A DNA stretch of 64,000 nucleotides. Source: Peiella sedimenti. Lineage in GTDB: Bacteria; Pseudomonadota; Alphaproteobacteria; Caulobacterales; Caulobacteraceae. Both the position numbers and the translations under genes were made by a program. The DNA is taken from assembly GCF_030504955.1 (NCBI RefSeq), contig NZ_JAUKTR010000002.1, positions 385,901-449,900 of the forward strand, in the 5' to 3' direction. A model generated the notes under the pieces. That model worked only from the letters and a program-made list of their open reading frames with translations, did not search any database and was not told the origin of the DNA. Positions 55,758 through 64,000 of this stretch are shown here, piece by piece; the first letter of the stretch is position 1, and every line of letters starts with the position of its first letter.

Positions 55758-57533
55758 ATGTGCGGCCTTAGCGGCGAGATCAATTTCGACGGACGGCCCG
55801 CCGACGCCTCGGCGCTGGCGCGGATGACGGACAGTCTTGCGCCCAGAGGGCCGGACGGCCAGGGCGTCCTGCTGCGCGGACCCGTGGGACTGGGCCATCG
55901 CCGCCTGAAGATCATCGACCTGTCCGAACGCGCCCAGCAGCCGATGGTCGACCCCGGACTTGGTCTCAGCGTCGTCTTCAACGGCTGTATCTACAACTAT
56001 CCGGAACTGCGGGCCGAGCTGATCAACCTGGGCCACACCTTCTTCTCGGACGGCGACACCGAGGTCGTGTTGAAGGCATGGGCCCAGTGGGGCGTCGAGG
56101 CGCCCTCGCGCATGCATGGCATGTTCGCCTTCGCAATTCACGAGCGCGACGGCGGCCGGCTGGTGCTGGCGCGCGACCGCTTCGGCATCAAGCCGCTTTA
56201 TCTGGCCGAGCAGGGCAAGCGCCTGCGCTTCGCCTCCAGCCTGCCGTGCCTGCTGGCCGCCGGCGACGTGGACCGCAGCATCGATCCGGTTGGTCTGCAC
56301 CACTACATGACGTTCCACGCGGTCGTGCCCCCGCCGCACACCATTCTGAAGGGCGTGACGAAGTTCCCGCCCGCGACGATCCGCGTCTATGAGCCCGACG
56401 GGCGGTTCGAGGACCATCGCTACTGGCGTCCGGTGCTGCAGCGCCAGGCGGGCGACGCCGAGCGTCCCTTCGAGGAATGGCGCGACCTGGTCCTCGACGC
56501 CCTGCGCCTGGCGGTCAAGCGGCGCATGGTGGCCGATGTGCCGGTGGGCGTGCTGCTGTCCGGCGGCGTCGATTCCAGCGTCATCACCGGCCTCCTGGCC
56601 GAGCTGGGTCAGACCGACCTGATGACCTTTTCGGTCGGCTTCGAGGAGGCCAACGGCGAGAAGGGCGACGAGTTCGTCTATTCCGACCTGATCGCCGAAC
56701 GTTTCGGCACGCGGCACCACAAGATCTTCGTGCCCCACGAGCGGCTGATGGAGGCCCTGCCCGGCGCCATCCACGCCATGAGCGAGCCGATGGTCTCCTA
56801 CGACAACGTCGGCTTCTACCTGCTCAGCCAGGAGGTCTCGAAGCACATCAAGGTCGTCCAGTCGGGCCAGGGGGCCGACGAGGTGTTCGCGGGATACCAC
56901 TGGTACCCTCCGCTGGTGGGTTCATCCGACCCGGTGGGCGACTACGCCCAGGCCTTCTTCGACCGCAGCCATGAGGCGCTGGGCCGCCAGCTGTCCCCCG
57001 ACTGGATGATCGATCAGGACGCCAGCCGCGCCCTTGTGGAAGCCCATTTCGCAGAGGCCGGCGCCGAGACGCCCGTCGACAAGGCGCTCCGGCTCGACAC
57101 CCAGGTCATGCTGGTCGACGACCCGGTCAAGCGGGTGGACAATATGACCATGGCCTGGGGCCTGGAGGCCCGCGTGCCCTTCCTCGACCACGAACTGGTC
57201 GAGCTGGCCGGTCGCATCCCGCCCGAACACAAGCTGGCCGACGGCGGCAAGGGCGTGCTGAAGGCGGCCGCCCGCAAGGTCGTCCCCTCCGAGGTCATCG
57301 ACCGCAAGAAGGGCTACTTCCCCGTCCCCGCGCTGAAATACATCCAGGGCCCCTATCTGGACATGACCCGGGACGCCCTGACCTCCCAAGCGGCGCGCGA
57401 GCGGGGGCTGTTCCAGAAGGCCTGGCTGGACGACCTGTTCGACCGCCCGACCGAGCACATCACGCCCCTGAACGGCTCAGAGCTGTGGCAGGCGGCCCTG
57501 CTCGAGCTTTGGCTGCAGTCCCATGGCCTCTGA
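55758..57533 (+). CDS. N-acetylglutaminylglutamine amidotransferase
   Basis: The 591-residue class II amidotransferase is homologous to asparagine synthetase. In the NAGGN pathway it would convert the dipeptide precursor to the amide, an osmoprotectant. Cys2 of MCGLSGEINFDGRPAD is the glutaminase nucleophile and NGCIYNYPELR its signature. LSGGVDSS at residues 267-274 is the ATP loop, and WGLEARVPFLDHELVELA lies later. Its context (marR, then acetyltransferase-ligase, then M42 peptidase) is what separates it from true AsnB. It overlaps the next gene by 11 bases. Confidence 0.93.
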   Translation: MCGLSGEINFDGRPADASALARMTDSLAPRGPDGQGVLLRGPVGLGHRRLKIIDLSERAQQPMVDPGLGLSVVFNGCIYNYPELRAELINLGHTFFSDGDTEVVLKAWAQWGVEAPSRMHGMFAFAIHERDGGRLVLARDRFGIKPLYLAEQGKRLRFASSLPCLLAAGDVDRSIDPVGLHHYMTFHAVVPPPHTILKGVTKFPPATIRVYEPDGRFEDHRYWRPVLQRQAGDAERPFEEWRDLVLDALRLAVKRRMVADVPVGVLLSGGVDSSVITGLLAELGQTDLMTFSVGFEEANGEKGDEFVYSDLIAERFGTRHHKIFVPHERLMEALPGAIHAMSEPMVSYDNVGFYLLSQEVSKHIKVVQSGQGADEVFAGYHWYPPLVGSSDPVGDYAQAFFDRSHEALGRQLSPDWMIDQDASRALVEAHFAEAGAETPVDKALRLDTQVMLVDDPVKRVDNMTMAWGLEARVPFLDHELVELAGRIPPEHKLADGGKGVLKAAARKVVPSEVIDRKKGYFPVPALKYIQGPYLDMTRDALTSQAARERGLFQKAWLDDLFDRPTEHITPLNGSELWQAALLELWLQSHGL

Positions 57534-59289
57534 AGCCCGAAGCGCGCAGCGGGCGCGGGGTCAGGCGCACCGGCTCAAGCGGCTACGGACCGAGGGGCTG
57601 AAGCCCATGGTCCGCGGCGACGCCGGCGAGGACTGGGTCGAGAACGCCGTCCTCGACTGCGGGTGGGGGCGCCTGCTCTTCGCCCAGACTTTCACGGCCG
57701 CCGAGCCCCTCATCGAGACGTTGCGCGCTGAGGGGCCTGACCAGCGCGACATCGCCTTCTACGTGCGCGACCCACACGTGATCATGGCCGGCGCTCCGCA
57801 GGAGGTGTTCCTCGATCCCTCCCACACCTTCCGGCTGGACCTGTCGACCTACCGCCCGGCGCGGCGCCGGCCCAAGGGATTTCACGTCCGGCGCCTGGCC
57901 ACCGAGGCCGACGCTCAGGCGGTCAACCGCATCTATGCCTCCCGGCGCATGGTGACGGCCCCGCCCGAGTTCATCTGGAGCCGCCGGGACGACCGCGCCC
58001 TGACCTATCTGGTGGCCGAGGACGAGATCAGCGGCGAGATCATCGGCAGCGTCACCGGCGTGAACCACCACCGCGCCTTCGGGGATCCGGAGTGCGGCTC
58101 GTCCCTGTGGTGCCTCGCGGTCGATCCCCAGGCGGTCCAGCCGGGCGTGGGCGAGGCGCTGGTGCGCACCCTGGCCGAACACATGACGGCGCGCGGCGCG
58201 GCCTACATGGACCTGTCGGTCATCCACGACAACGAGCAGGCCATCGCCCTCTATCGCAAGCTCGGCTTCCGGCGCGTGCCCTTCTTCGCGGTGAAGCGCC
58301 GAAACACAATCAATGAGGCCCTGTTCACCGGACCCGCGGACGACGGCGAACGGCTGAACCCCTACGCCCGCATCATTGTCGACGAGGCGCGACGGCGTGG
58401 CATCATGGCCGAGGTGATCGACGCCGAGGGCGGGTTGTTCCGCCTCACCTGGGGCGGTCGCTCCATCCGTTGCCGCGAGAGTCTGTCCGAACTGACTACG
58501 GCGGTGGCCCTGTCCATCTGCGACGACAAGCGCGTCACCCGCCGCATTGTCGAGGCCGCCGGAGTGCGCGTGCCCCAGGCCTATGACGCGGACGACGCCA
58601 AGGCCATCGCCGGGGCGCTCAAGCGGCACGGCTCGCTCGTGGTCAAGCCGGCGCGCGGCGAGCAGGGCAAGGGCGTGGCCGTGGGCCTGTCGGACCTTAC
58701 CGCCGTGGAGGCCGCGCTCGAGGCGGCCCGTCGCCTGTGCCCTGACGTGCTGGTCGAGGAGGCGGCCACCGGGGTGGATCTGCGCCTGGTCATCATCGAT
58801 TTCCAGCTGGTCGCCGCGGCCGTCCGGCGCCCACCCCGCGTCACCGGCGACGGCCGCAGCAGCTTTCGCGAGCTCATCGCTCACCAGAGCCGCCGGCGCG
58901 AGGCGGCCACGGGCGGAGAATCGTCCATCCCCATAGACGCCGAGACGGAGCGCTGCCTCGCCGAGGCGGGCTTCTCCCTGGACGACATCGCGCCTGACGG
59001 CCGCGACGTGGAGGTGCGCAAGGCCGCCAACCTGCACACGGGCGGCACCATCCACGATGTGACCGATCAGCTGCATCCGGATCTGGTGGAGGCCGGGATC
59101 GCCGCGGCCCGCGCCATCGACATTCCCGTGACAGGCATCGACCTGATGGTCCCGGATCTGTCCGGGCCCGACTATGTTTTCATCGAAGCCAACGAGCGCC
59201 CCGGTCTGGCGAACCATGAACCCCGGCCCACCGCCGAGCGCTTTATCGACCTGCTCTTTCCTCTGACCGTGCAGAGAGCCGCCCCGTGA
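57523..59289 (+). CDS. ngg: N-acetylglutaminylglutamine synthetase (GNAT plus ATP-grasp)
   Basis: The 588-residue protein joins an N-terminal GNAT acetyltransferase domain (about 115-260, with VDPQAVQPGVGEALVRTLA) to a C-terminal ATP-grasp ligase. The ligase carries LVVKPARGEQGKGVAVGLSD, VLVEEAATGVDLRLVII and FIEANERPGLANHEPRP. This domain pair makes N-acetylglutaminylglutamine from two glutamines or glutamates. It overlaps asnO by 11 bases and the M42 gene by 4, so all three are coupled. NAGGN is a known osmolyte in some proteobacteria. Confidence 0.93.
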   Translation: MASEARSAQRARGQAHRLKRLRTEGLKPMVRGDAGEDWVENAVLDCGWGRLLFAQTFTAAEPLIETLRAEGPDQRDIAFYVRDPHVIMAGAPQEVFLDPSHTFRLDLSTYRPARRRPKGFHVRRLATEADAQAVNRIYASRRMVTAPPEFIWSRRDDRALTYLVAEDEISGEIIGSVTGVNHHRAFGDPECGSSLWCLAVDPQAVQPGVGEALVRTLAEHMTARGAAYMDLSVIHDNEQAIALYRKLGFRRVPFFAVKRRNTINEALFTGPADDGERLNPYARIIVDEARRRGIMAEVIDAEGGLFRLTWGGRSIRCRESLSELTTAVALSICDDKRVTRRIVEAAGVRVPQAYDADDAKAIAGALKRHGSLVVKPARGEQGKGVAVGLSDLTAVEAALEAARRLCPDVLVEEAATGVDLRLVIIDFQLVAAAVRRPPRVTGDGRSSFRELIAHQSRRREAATGGESSIPIDAETERCLAEAGFSLDDIAPDGRDVEVRKAANLHTGGTIHDVTDQLHPDLVEAGIAAARAIDIPVTGIDLMVPDLSGPDYVFIEANERPGLANHEPRPTAERFIDLLFPLTVQRAAP

Positions 59290-60428
59290 CCCTGCCCATC
59301 GCCGACACCGCCATAGACGCCGACTACCTGAAGCAGCAGCTGGGCCGTCTGCTCGGCATCGCCAGCCCCACAGGCTACACGGACGAGATCGTCTGGGAGG
59401 TTTGCCGCGAGCTGGACCGTCTGGGCTATGCCTACGAGCTGACCCGGCGGGGCGCCATCCGCGCGCACACCAAGGGCGGCTCGCCCAACTCGGCGCGAGC
59501 GGTGGTGGCCCACCTCGACACCCTGGGGGCCCAGGTCAAGCGCATCAAGCAGAACGGTCGGCTCGAAGTGGTGCCCATCGGCCACTGGTCGGCCCGCTTC
59601 GCCGAGGGCGCGCGCTGCACTGTCTTCGGCGAGGCGTGCGCCTGGCGGGGCACGATCCTCCCGCTCAAGGCGTCGGGCCACACCTTCAACGAGGAGGTGG
59701 ACACCCAGCCGGTCGGCTGGCGGCACGTGGAGTTGCGCATCGACGCCCACGTGGAGGACGCCGAGGCCGTGCGGGCGCTGGGCGTCGACATCGGAGACAT
59801 CGTCGCCATCGACCCGCAACCCGAGTTTCTGGACAACGGCTACATCGTCTCGCGCCACCTCGACGACAAGGCCGGCGTGGCCGTCATGCTGGCGGCGATG
59901 GAGGCGGCGGCCCGCGCGAGGCTAAAGCCGGACGTGGACGTCTTCTGGCTTTTCACCATCGCCGAGGAGGTGGGCTCCGGCGCCTCCTCCGTCCTGGTTC
60001 CGGACGTGGCCAGCATGGTGACCATCGACAACGGCACGACGGCGCCCGGCCAGAACTCCAGCGAGTTCGGCGTGACCATCGCCATGGCCGACCAGACCGG
60101 CCCCTTCGACTGGCACCTGACGCGCAAGCTGGTGCGCCTGGCGCGCGAACACGGCGTGCCCTTTCAGAAGGACGTCTTCCGCTACTACCGGTCGGACTCG
60201 GCCTCCGCCCTGGAGTCCGGCGCCGACATCCGAACGGCCCTGCTGACCTTCGGTATCGACGCCAGCCATGGCTATGAGCGCATCCACATGAACGCCCTGA
60301 CCTCGCTGGCGCGGCTGGTGCTGCTCTATGCGGCCAGCCCCGTGGAGATCGAGCGCGACCTGAAGCCGATGGCCGGCGTCGAGGGCTTCACCCACCAGAA
60401 CCAGGCAGCCTCACCGGCTCAGGAATGA
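59286..60428 (+). CDS. M42-family metallopeptidase of the NAGGN operon
   Basis: The 380-residue aminopeptidase-like enzyme has the metal-site motifs VVAHLDTLG, RHLDDKAG, IAEEVGSG and SHGYERIHMNAL. It is typical of the osmoprotectant NAGGN-associated M42 peptidase, which may hydrolyse the dipeptide after stress or trim the product. The GTG start overlaps the ngg stop (GTGA). Its 3' end overlaps the convergent antiporter gene by 10 bases. Confidence 0.92.
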   Translation: MTLPIADTAIDADYLKQQLGRLLGIASPTGYTDEIVWEVCRELDRLGYAYELTRRGAIRAHTKGGSPNSARAVVAHLDTLGAQVKRIKQNGRLEVVPIGHWSARFAEGARCTVFGEACAWRGTILPLKASGHTFNEEVDTQPVGWRHVELRIDAHVEDAEAVRALGVDIGDIVAIDPQPEFLDNGYIVSRHLDDKAGVAVMLAAMEAAARARLKPDVDVFWLFTIAEEVGSGASSVLVPDVASMVTIDNGTTAPGQNSSEFGVTIAMADQTGPFDWHLTRKLVRLAREHGVPFQKDVFRYYRSDSASALESGADIRTALLTFGIDASHGYERIHMNALTSLARLVLLYAASPVEIERDLKPMAGVEGFTHQNQAASPAQE

Positions 60429-61660
60429 TCGGTCAGCCGTCGCGTCAGGGCCGGGAAGCTGAGCCCCTGGACCAGAACCGAGAAGGCCACCACGGCGAAG
60501 GTGGCGCTGAGCACCAGGTCCCGCTCCGGGCCCTGCGGCAGGGTCAGCGCCAGGGCCAGCGAAATCGCACCCCTCAGGCCGCCCCACCACAGGAGGCGGG
60601 TCAGCCCGGCTTCGGCATGGCGGCGGCGTAGACCCCAGCCCCAGGGCAAGACGACCAGCAGCCTTGAAGCCAGCACCAGGACGATGGCGGCCAGCCACAG
60701 TCCGGCATGTCTGCCGTCGATACCCAGCACCGCCAGCTCCAGGCCCAGGAACAGGAACAGCAGGGCGTTCAGGATTTCATCCACCAGCGCCCAGAAACCG
60801 CGCACATACCGCTGCGTCGACTGGCTCATGGCCGTGGCGGCATGCGGCGTCCCGACCAGCAGGCCCGCCACCGCACCAGCGATCGGGCCGCTGAAGTGCA
60901 GGGCCTGGGCCAGGGCGTAGGCGCCGGCCGCCAGCGCCAGGGTGATGATCACCTCGGCCGCATAGTCGTCGATGGAGCGCAGGGCGCGAATGGCGATCAG
61001 GGCCAGACTCGCGCCGATGGCGCCGCCGCCGCCCGCCTCCAGCAGGGCATGCCCTGCCGTGATCAGCGGGCCGTGGGTCTCGGCGCCCACGGCGAAGGTC
61101 AGGGCCGCGCCGAAGACGACGATGCCGACTCCGTCATTGAACAAGGCCTCGCCCTGGAGCACGGCCTTGAGCAGTTCGGAGGGCTTGCCCTGCCGGGCGG
61201 CGGCCAGGACGGCGATAGGATCGGTTGGGCTGATCAGCGCCCCGAAGACGAACGCCCACGGCAGGGGCAGAGGCAGGCCCAGAAGGCCCGCCGCCCACCA
61301 CAGGCTGAAGCCCACGATCAGGGTCGAAGCCAGGACACCCAGCGTCGACAGGGTCAGTACCGACAGGCCGCGGCGGCGCAGCTCGGCCATGTCCACGTGC
61401 ATGGCCCCCGCGAACAGCAGGAAGGCCAGCATGTAGCCCAACACCGTCTCGGAAAAGTCGATCCCGCGCAGCACATCCAGCAGCTCCCTCGCCGCCGGGA
61501 CAGACGAATCGGGGCGGCTGAGGAGCAGCAGGGCCGCCGCACCCAGAAGCCCGGCGGTCATCATGGCCACCGCCGTCGGCAGGCGCAGGAATCGCACGTT
61601 CAACCAGCCGACGACGGCCACCAGGACGAGGAACGCCGCGCCAATCTGGAATCCGTCCAT
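60419..61660 (-). CDS. CPA1 family cation/proton antiporter
   Basis: The ATG at 61660, preceded by GAGG, gives 413 residues with about twelve membrane segments. The ion-binding motif is EALFNDGVGIVVFGAAL, and SPTDPIAVLAA, TLALAAGAYALAQALHFSG and GGLRGAISLALAL are also typical of Na+/H+ exchangers. A cytoplasmic regulatory tail is absent. It is the third cation/proton antiporter in the window and follows the osmolyte operon, convergent with it. The ion preference cannot be read from the sequence. Confidence 0.92.
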   Translation of the reverse strand: MDGFQIGAAFLVLVAVVGWLNVRFLRLPTAVAMMTAGLLGAAALLLLSRPDSSVPAARELLDVLRGIDFSETVLGYMLAFLLFAGAMHVDMAELRRRGLSVLTLSTLGVLASTLIVGFSLWWAAGLLGLPLPLPWAFVFGALISPTDPIAVLAAARQGKPSELLKAVLQGEALFNDGVGIVVFGAALTFAVGAETHGPLITAGHALLEAGGGGAIGASLALIAIRALRSIDDYAAEVIITLALAAGAYALAQALHFSGPIAGAVAGLLVGTPHAATAMSQSTQRYVRGFWALVDEILNALLFLFLGLELAVLGIDGRHAGLWLAAIVLVLASRLLVVLPWGWGLRRRHAEAGLTRLLWWGGLRGAISLALALTLPQGPERDLVLSATFAVVAFSVLVQGLSFPALTRRLTDHS

Positions 61661-61682
61661 CGCATCCTCACACCAGCAGGAG

Positions 61683-61718
61683 CCTAAAGCGTGACGGCTT
61701 GAGGTGAAATCGGCGCCG
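61683..61718. repeat. Partial copy D of the palindromic repeat family
   Basis: CCTAAAGCGTGACGG then CTTGAGGTGAAATCGGCG resembles the TTGAGGTGGAATCG arm of the right module in copies A and B, but the opposite arm is lost. It lies in the short gap between the antiporter and DUF1428 genes. Confidence 0.55.
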
Positions 61719-61728
61719 TAAGCTAGGT

Positions 61729-62088
61729 TCAGCTGCCGTGCTGAACGAAGGCCTCGAAACCGCCGAAGATCATGCGCTTGCCGTCGAAGGGCATGTTCTG
61801 CATGTAGTCCTTCAGCCGCTCGTCGGCCATGACCTTGGCCATGATCTCGTCGCGGGCCTGGCGCGAGGCGTAGGTGACCCACGAGAACACCACCACCTCA
61901 TCCTCTGTGGCCTGAACGGCGCGAGGGAAGGAGGTTAGCTCGCCATAGGGCACGTCGTCGGCGATGCACTCGACATAGGACAGGGCGCCGTGGCCCATCC
62001 ACACCTCGCCGCCCAGCCGGGCCATGGCCTTGTAGTCCTCCAGCCGGTCCTTCGGGACCGCCAGCACGAAACCGTCCACGTAGGGCAT
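61729..62088 (-). CDS. DUF1428 family protein
   Basis: The ATG at 62088, behind GAGGAGG, gives a 119-residue product beginning MPYVDGFVLAVPKDRLEDYKAMA. The stretches EDEVVVFSWVTYASRQARDEI and MPFDGKRMIFGGFEAFVQ match the DUF1428 (YciI-/dimeric ferredoxin-like) family, which has no established function. It lies downstream of phaC in the same direction. Confidence 0.9.
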   Translation of the reverse strand: MPYVDGFVLAVPKDRLEDYKAMARLGGEVWMGHGALSYVECIADDVPYGELTSFPRAVQATEDEVVVFSWVTYASRQARDEIMAKVMADERLKDYMQNMPFDGKRMIFGGFEAFVQHGS

Positions 62089-62155
62089 CCTCGCCTCCTC
62101 TGTTGCGTACGTCCGTAAGGACGAACGGCCGGGGAGGAATCCTACAGGCCCGATT

Positions 62156-63952
62156 TCAGTAGCGCACGCGCACGTAACGTCCGGGGGCGGGCTCGATGGC
62201 GGGCAGGCCGCCCTCGCCCGGCGTGCGGGCGTCCACCTTGGCGGCCTTGGCGCCGGCAAGGCGCTCGCGCCAAGCGGGCCACCAGCTGCCCTCGTGCTTC
62301 GCGGCGCCCGCGAACCAGGCGTCGGCGTCAGGGGCCTTGTCGTCGCCCGTCCAGAAGCCGTGCTTGCCCGCCGAGGGCGGGTTGATCATGCCGGCGTTGT
62401 GGCCCGAGCCGCCCAGGATGAAACGGGTCTTGCCCCCGAAGGCCTTCAGGTTCTCGAAGGTGCGCCGCCAGGAGGAGACGTGGTCGTCCTTGAAGGCCAC
62501 GATGTGGACCGGCGTCTTGACCGCCTTCAGGTCGATGGTGGTCCCGTCGATGGTCAGTCCGCCTTCGGTCAGGCGGTTCTCGCGCAGCACCTTGCGGCCA
62601 TAGTCCTTGAGGAATCGGGCCGGGATCCGGGCGGCGTCATCGAACCACCAGAGCAGGTCGGACGGACGGCCTTCCTCGGCCAACAGATAGTGCGACACGG
62701 CCGGGCCCCAGATCAGGTCGTTGGCGCGCACGGCGCTGAAAAGGCGCGCCAGGTCGTGGGCCTCCACATAGCCCTTATGGTCCAGGTGCGCCTCGAAGGC
62801 CCTGAGGTCGTCTTCGCCGCGGAAGGCGGACCATTCGCCGATTTCGGAGAAGTCCACCAGCGAGGCGATCAGGGTGGCGGAGGCCACGCGTCCGGCCTCT
62901 CCGCGCGCCGCCAGCAGGGCAAGGGTGATGGCCACCAGCGTGCCGCCCAGGCAGTAGGAGACCAGGTCCAGGTCAGCCTCGCCCGTGGCCTTCTGGACCG
63001 CGTCCATGGCGGCGATGACGCCCTCGGTCACATAGGCGTCCAGACCCTTGTCGCGCAGGGTCTCGTCCGGGTTGGCCCAGCTGATCACGAAGACGGTGTG
63101 ACCCTCGTCCACCAGCCACTTCAGGAAGCTGGAGCGGGGAGTCAGGTCGAACAGGTAGTACTTGTTGACGAGGGGCGGCACGAACAGCAGCGGGCGCTTG
63201 AAGACCTGCTCGGTCGAGGGCGCGTACTGGATCAGCTGTAGCAGATCGTTCTCGAACACGACCTGGCCCGGCGTGGCGGCGATGGTCTCGCCCAGCTCGA
63301 AAGCCTCCTGCACGCGGCGCTTCACCAGGCCGCGCTCGCCGCCCAGGTCCTCAAGCAGGTTGGACAGGCCCTGCAGCAGGTTCAGCCCGCCCGTCTCGAG
63401 GGTTTTCCTGACGGCGTCGGGATTGGTCAGCGGATTGTTGGAGGGCGACAGGGCGTTCATCAGCGAGCGGCTGAAGAAGTCGACCTTCGCGTGTGTTTCG
63501 GGGTCCAGTTCCGCCGTCTCGACCAGATCGGCCAGCTGCTGGGCCGCCAGCAGGTAAGCCTGCTTCAAGGCGTCGAAGGCCGGCTCCTCGCTCCAGGCGG
63601 GGCTGGAGAAGCGGCGGTCGCCGCGCTGGGGCGTGACCACCGGCTCGGTCTCAAGACCCAAAGCGCGCGAGGCGGTCGAGGTCCACAGCTGGGCCCACTC
63701 CTGGGCGGCGTCCATCTGGCGTTGCATCACGTCCAGCGGGCGGCTCATCAGCGCCATCTGGAAGGCGGTGAAGGCCTTGGCGGGGGCGAAGGGATCGTAG
63801 GGCAGGGGCTGGGGGCTCAGCGCCCGGGCATGGGCCGCGCGCACCGCGTTCGAGGCGTTGGCCGCCAGCTCGGCCAGCACCCGCGCCGTCTCGGCGGGGT
63901 CGGCGGCGGCGGGAGTGGCGGAGAAGACGCCCTTGCGATCCATGGCGGTCAT
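62156..63952 (-). CDS. phaC: Class I poly(R)-hydroxyalkanoic acid synthase
   Basis: PhaC polymerises (R)-3-hydroxyacyl-CoA to polyester storage granules. In 598 residues it has the lipase-like box SYCLGGT with the nucleophile Cys. The catalytic Asp is in FKDDHVSSW and the His in GSGHNAGMINPP. PLLFVPPLVNKYYLFDL is typical of class I. The N-terminal 100 residues are variable, as usual. The start ATG overlaps the stop of an upstream gene (TGATG), and no phaA/phaB is in the window. Confidence 0.95.
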   Translation of the reverse strand: MTAMDRKGVFSATPAAADPAETARVLAELAANASNAVRAAHARALSPQPLPYDPFAPAKAFTAFQMALMSRPLDVMQRQMDAAQEWAQLWTSTASRALGLETEPVVTPQRGDRRFSSPAWSEEPAFDALKQAYLLAAQQLADLVETAELDPETHAKVDFFSRSLMNALSPSNNPLTNPDAVRKTLETGGLNLLQGLSNLLEDLGGERGLVKRRVQEAFELGETIAATPGQVVFENDLLQLIQYAPSTEQVFKRPLLFVPPLVNKYYLFDLTPRSSFLKWLVDEGHTVFVISWANPDETLRDKGLDAYVTEGVIAAMDAVQKATGEADLDLVSYCLGGTLVAITLALLAARGEAGRVASATLIASLVDFSEIGEWSAFRGEDDLRAFEAHLDHKGYVEAHDLARLFSAVRANDLIWGPAVSHYLLAEEGRPSDLLWWFDDAARIPARFLKDYGRKVLRENRLTEGGLTIDGTTIDLKAVKTPVHIVAFKDDHVSSWRRTFENLKAFGGKTRFILGGSGHNAGMINPPSAGKHGFWTGDDKAPDADAWFAGAAKHEGSWWPAWRERLAGAKAAKVDARTPGEGGLPAIEPAPGRYVRVRY

Positions 63953-64000
63953 CAGGCGGCCAGGTCCAGCAGCCGGTCAAGGGCTTCGCACGGGCGCGGG
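63952..64000 (-). CDS. 3' end of an unidentified gene upstream of phaC
   Basis: The last 15 codons of a minus-strand frame read PRPCEALDRLLDLAA and end TGA at 63952-63954, overlapping the phaC start. The sequence is too short to name the gene; that it is coding is inferred from codon use and the TGATG coupling. Confidence 0.5.
   Translation of the reverse strand, partial: PRPCEALDRLLDLAA

Overview
The window is one continuous, gene-dense, GC-rich (about two thirds G+C) bacterial chromosome segment. Gene content and order suggest an alphaproteobacterium of the order Caulobacterales, most like Brevundimonas or a relative. The clues are the rbfA-truB-rpsO-pnp and rpmH-rnpA-yidC-engB-argB-dapD blocks, class I PHA synthase, bacteriophytochrome with heme oxygenase, a CIRCE-controlled groESL, a Zur-type box before a zinc TonB receptor and the NAGGN osmolyte operon. 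The genus is an inference. I saw no phage, insertion sequence, rRNA or CRISPR array. Almost every interval is coding, and many neighbours overlap by 1-4 bases.

Layout. 1-4.2 kb: RNA and ribosome maturation (rbfA partial, truB, rpsO, pnp), a terminator and tRNA-Arg(ACG). 4.5-8.5 kb: gamma-glutamyltransferase lipoprotein, then a convergent orphan histidine kinase with a VTT/TVP38 membrane protein. 8.5-14.3 kb: rpmH, rnpA, yidC, engB, a tiny zinc-ribbon protein, argB, a HAD nucleotidase and dapD. 14.3-24.5 kb: small lipoprotein, PiuC-type dioxygenase, tRNA-Met, glycosyltransferase, asparagine synthetase, PQQ-type sugar dehydrogenase, 3-hydroxybutyryl-CoA dehydrogenase, membrane proteins and hisS. 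24.5-37 kb: possible small RNA, M13 peptidase, Kef-type antiporter convergent with bphO-bphP, carbonic anhydrase, M16 peptidase and a duplicated DUF4168 protein. 37-44.5 kb: lpdA wedged between two atypical secreted proteins, fabI, an NhaP-type antiporter and an LpxH-like phosphoesterase. 44.5-52 kb: groESL, pgi, cytochrome c and kdsB. 52-64 kb: ZnuD-like receptor, WecG-type transferase, MarR regulator, NAGGN operon, a second CPA1 antiporter and phaC.

How the genes work together. Beyond housekeeping, the recurring theme is envelope, ion and osmotic homeostasis: three cation/proton antiporters, carbonic anhydrase, the NAGGN compatible-solute operon (amidotransferase, acetyltransferase/ligase and M42 peptidase) under a probable MarR operator, and zinc uptake under Zur. 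Light sensing is represented by the overlapping bphO-bphP pair.

The most interesting non-gene signals are: a family of composite palindromic intergenic repeats (22.9, 33.0, 49.3 and 61.7 kb) whose ends supply the stop codons of both flanking convergent genes in two cases; five convergent gene pairs that share one CTAG as both stop codons; a three-copy 14-bp tandem repeat across the yidC/engB junction; and a candidate small RNA after hisS.
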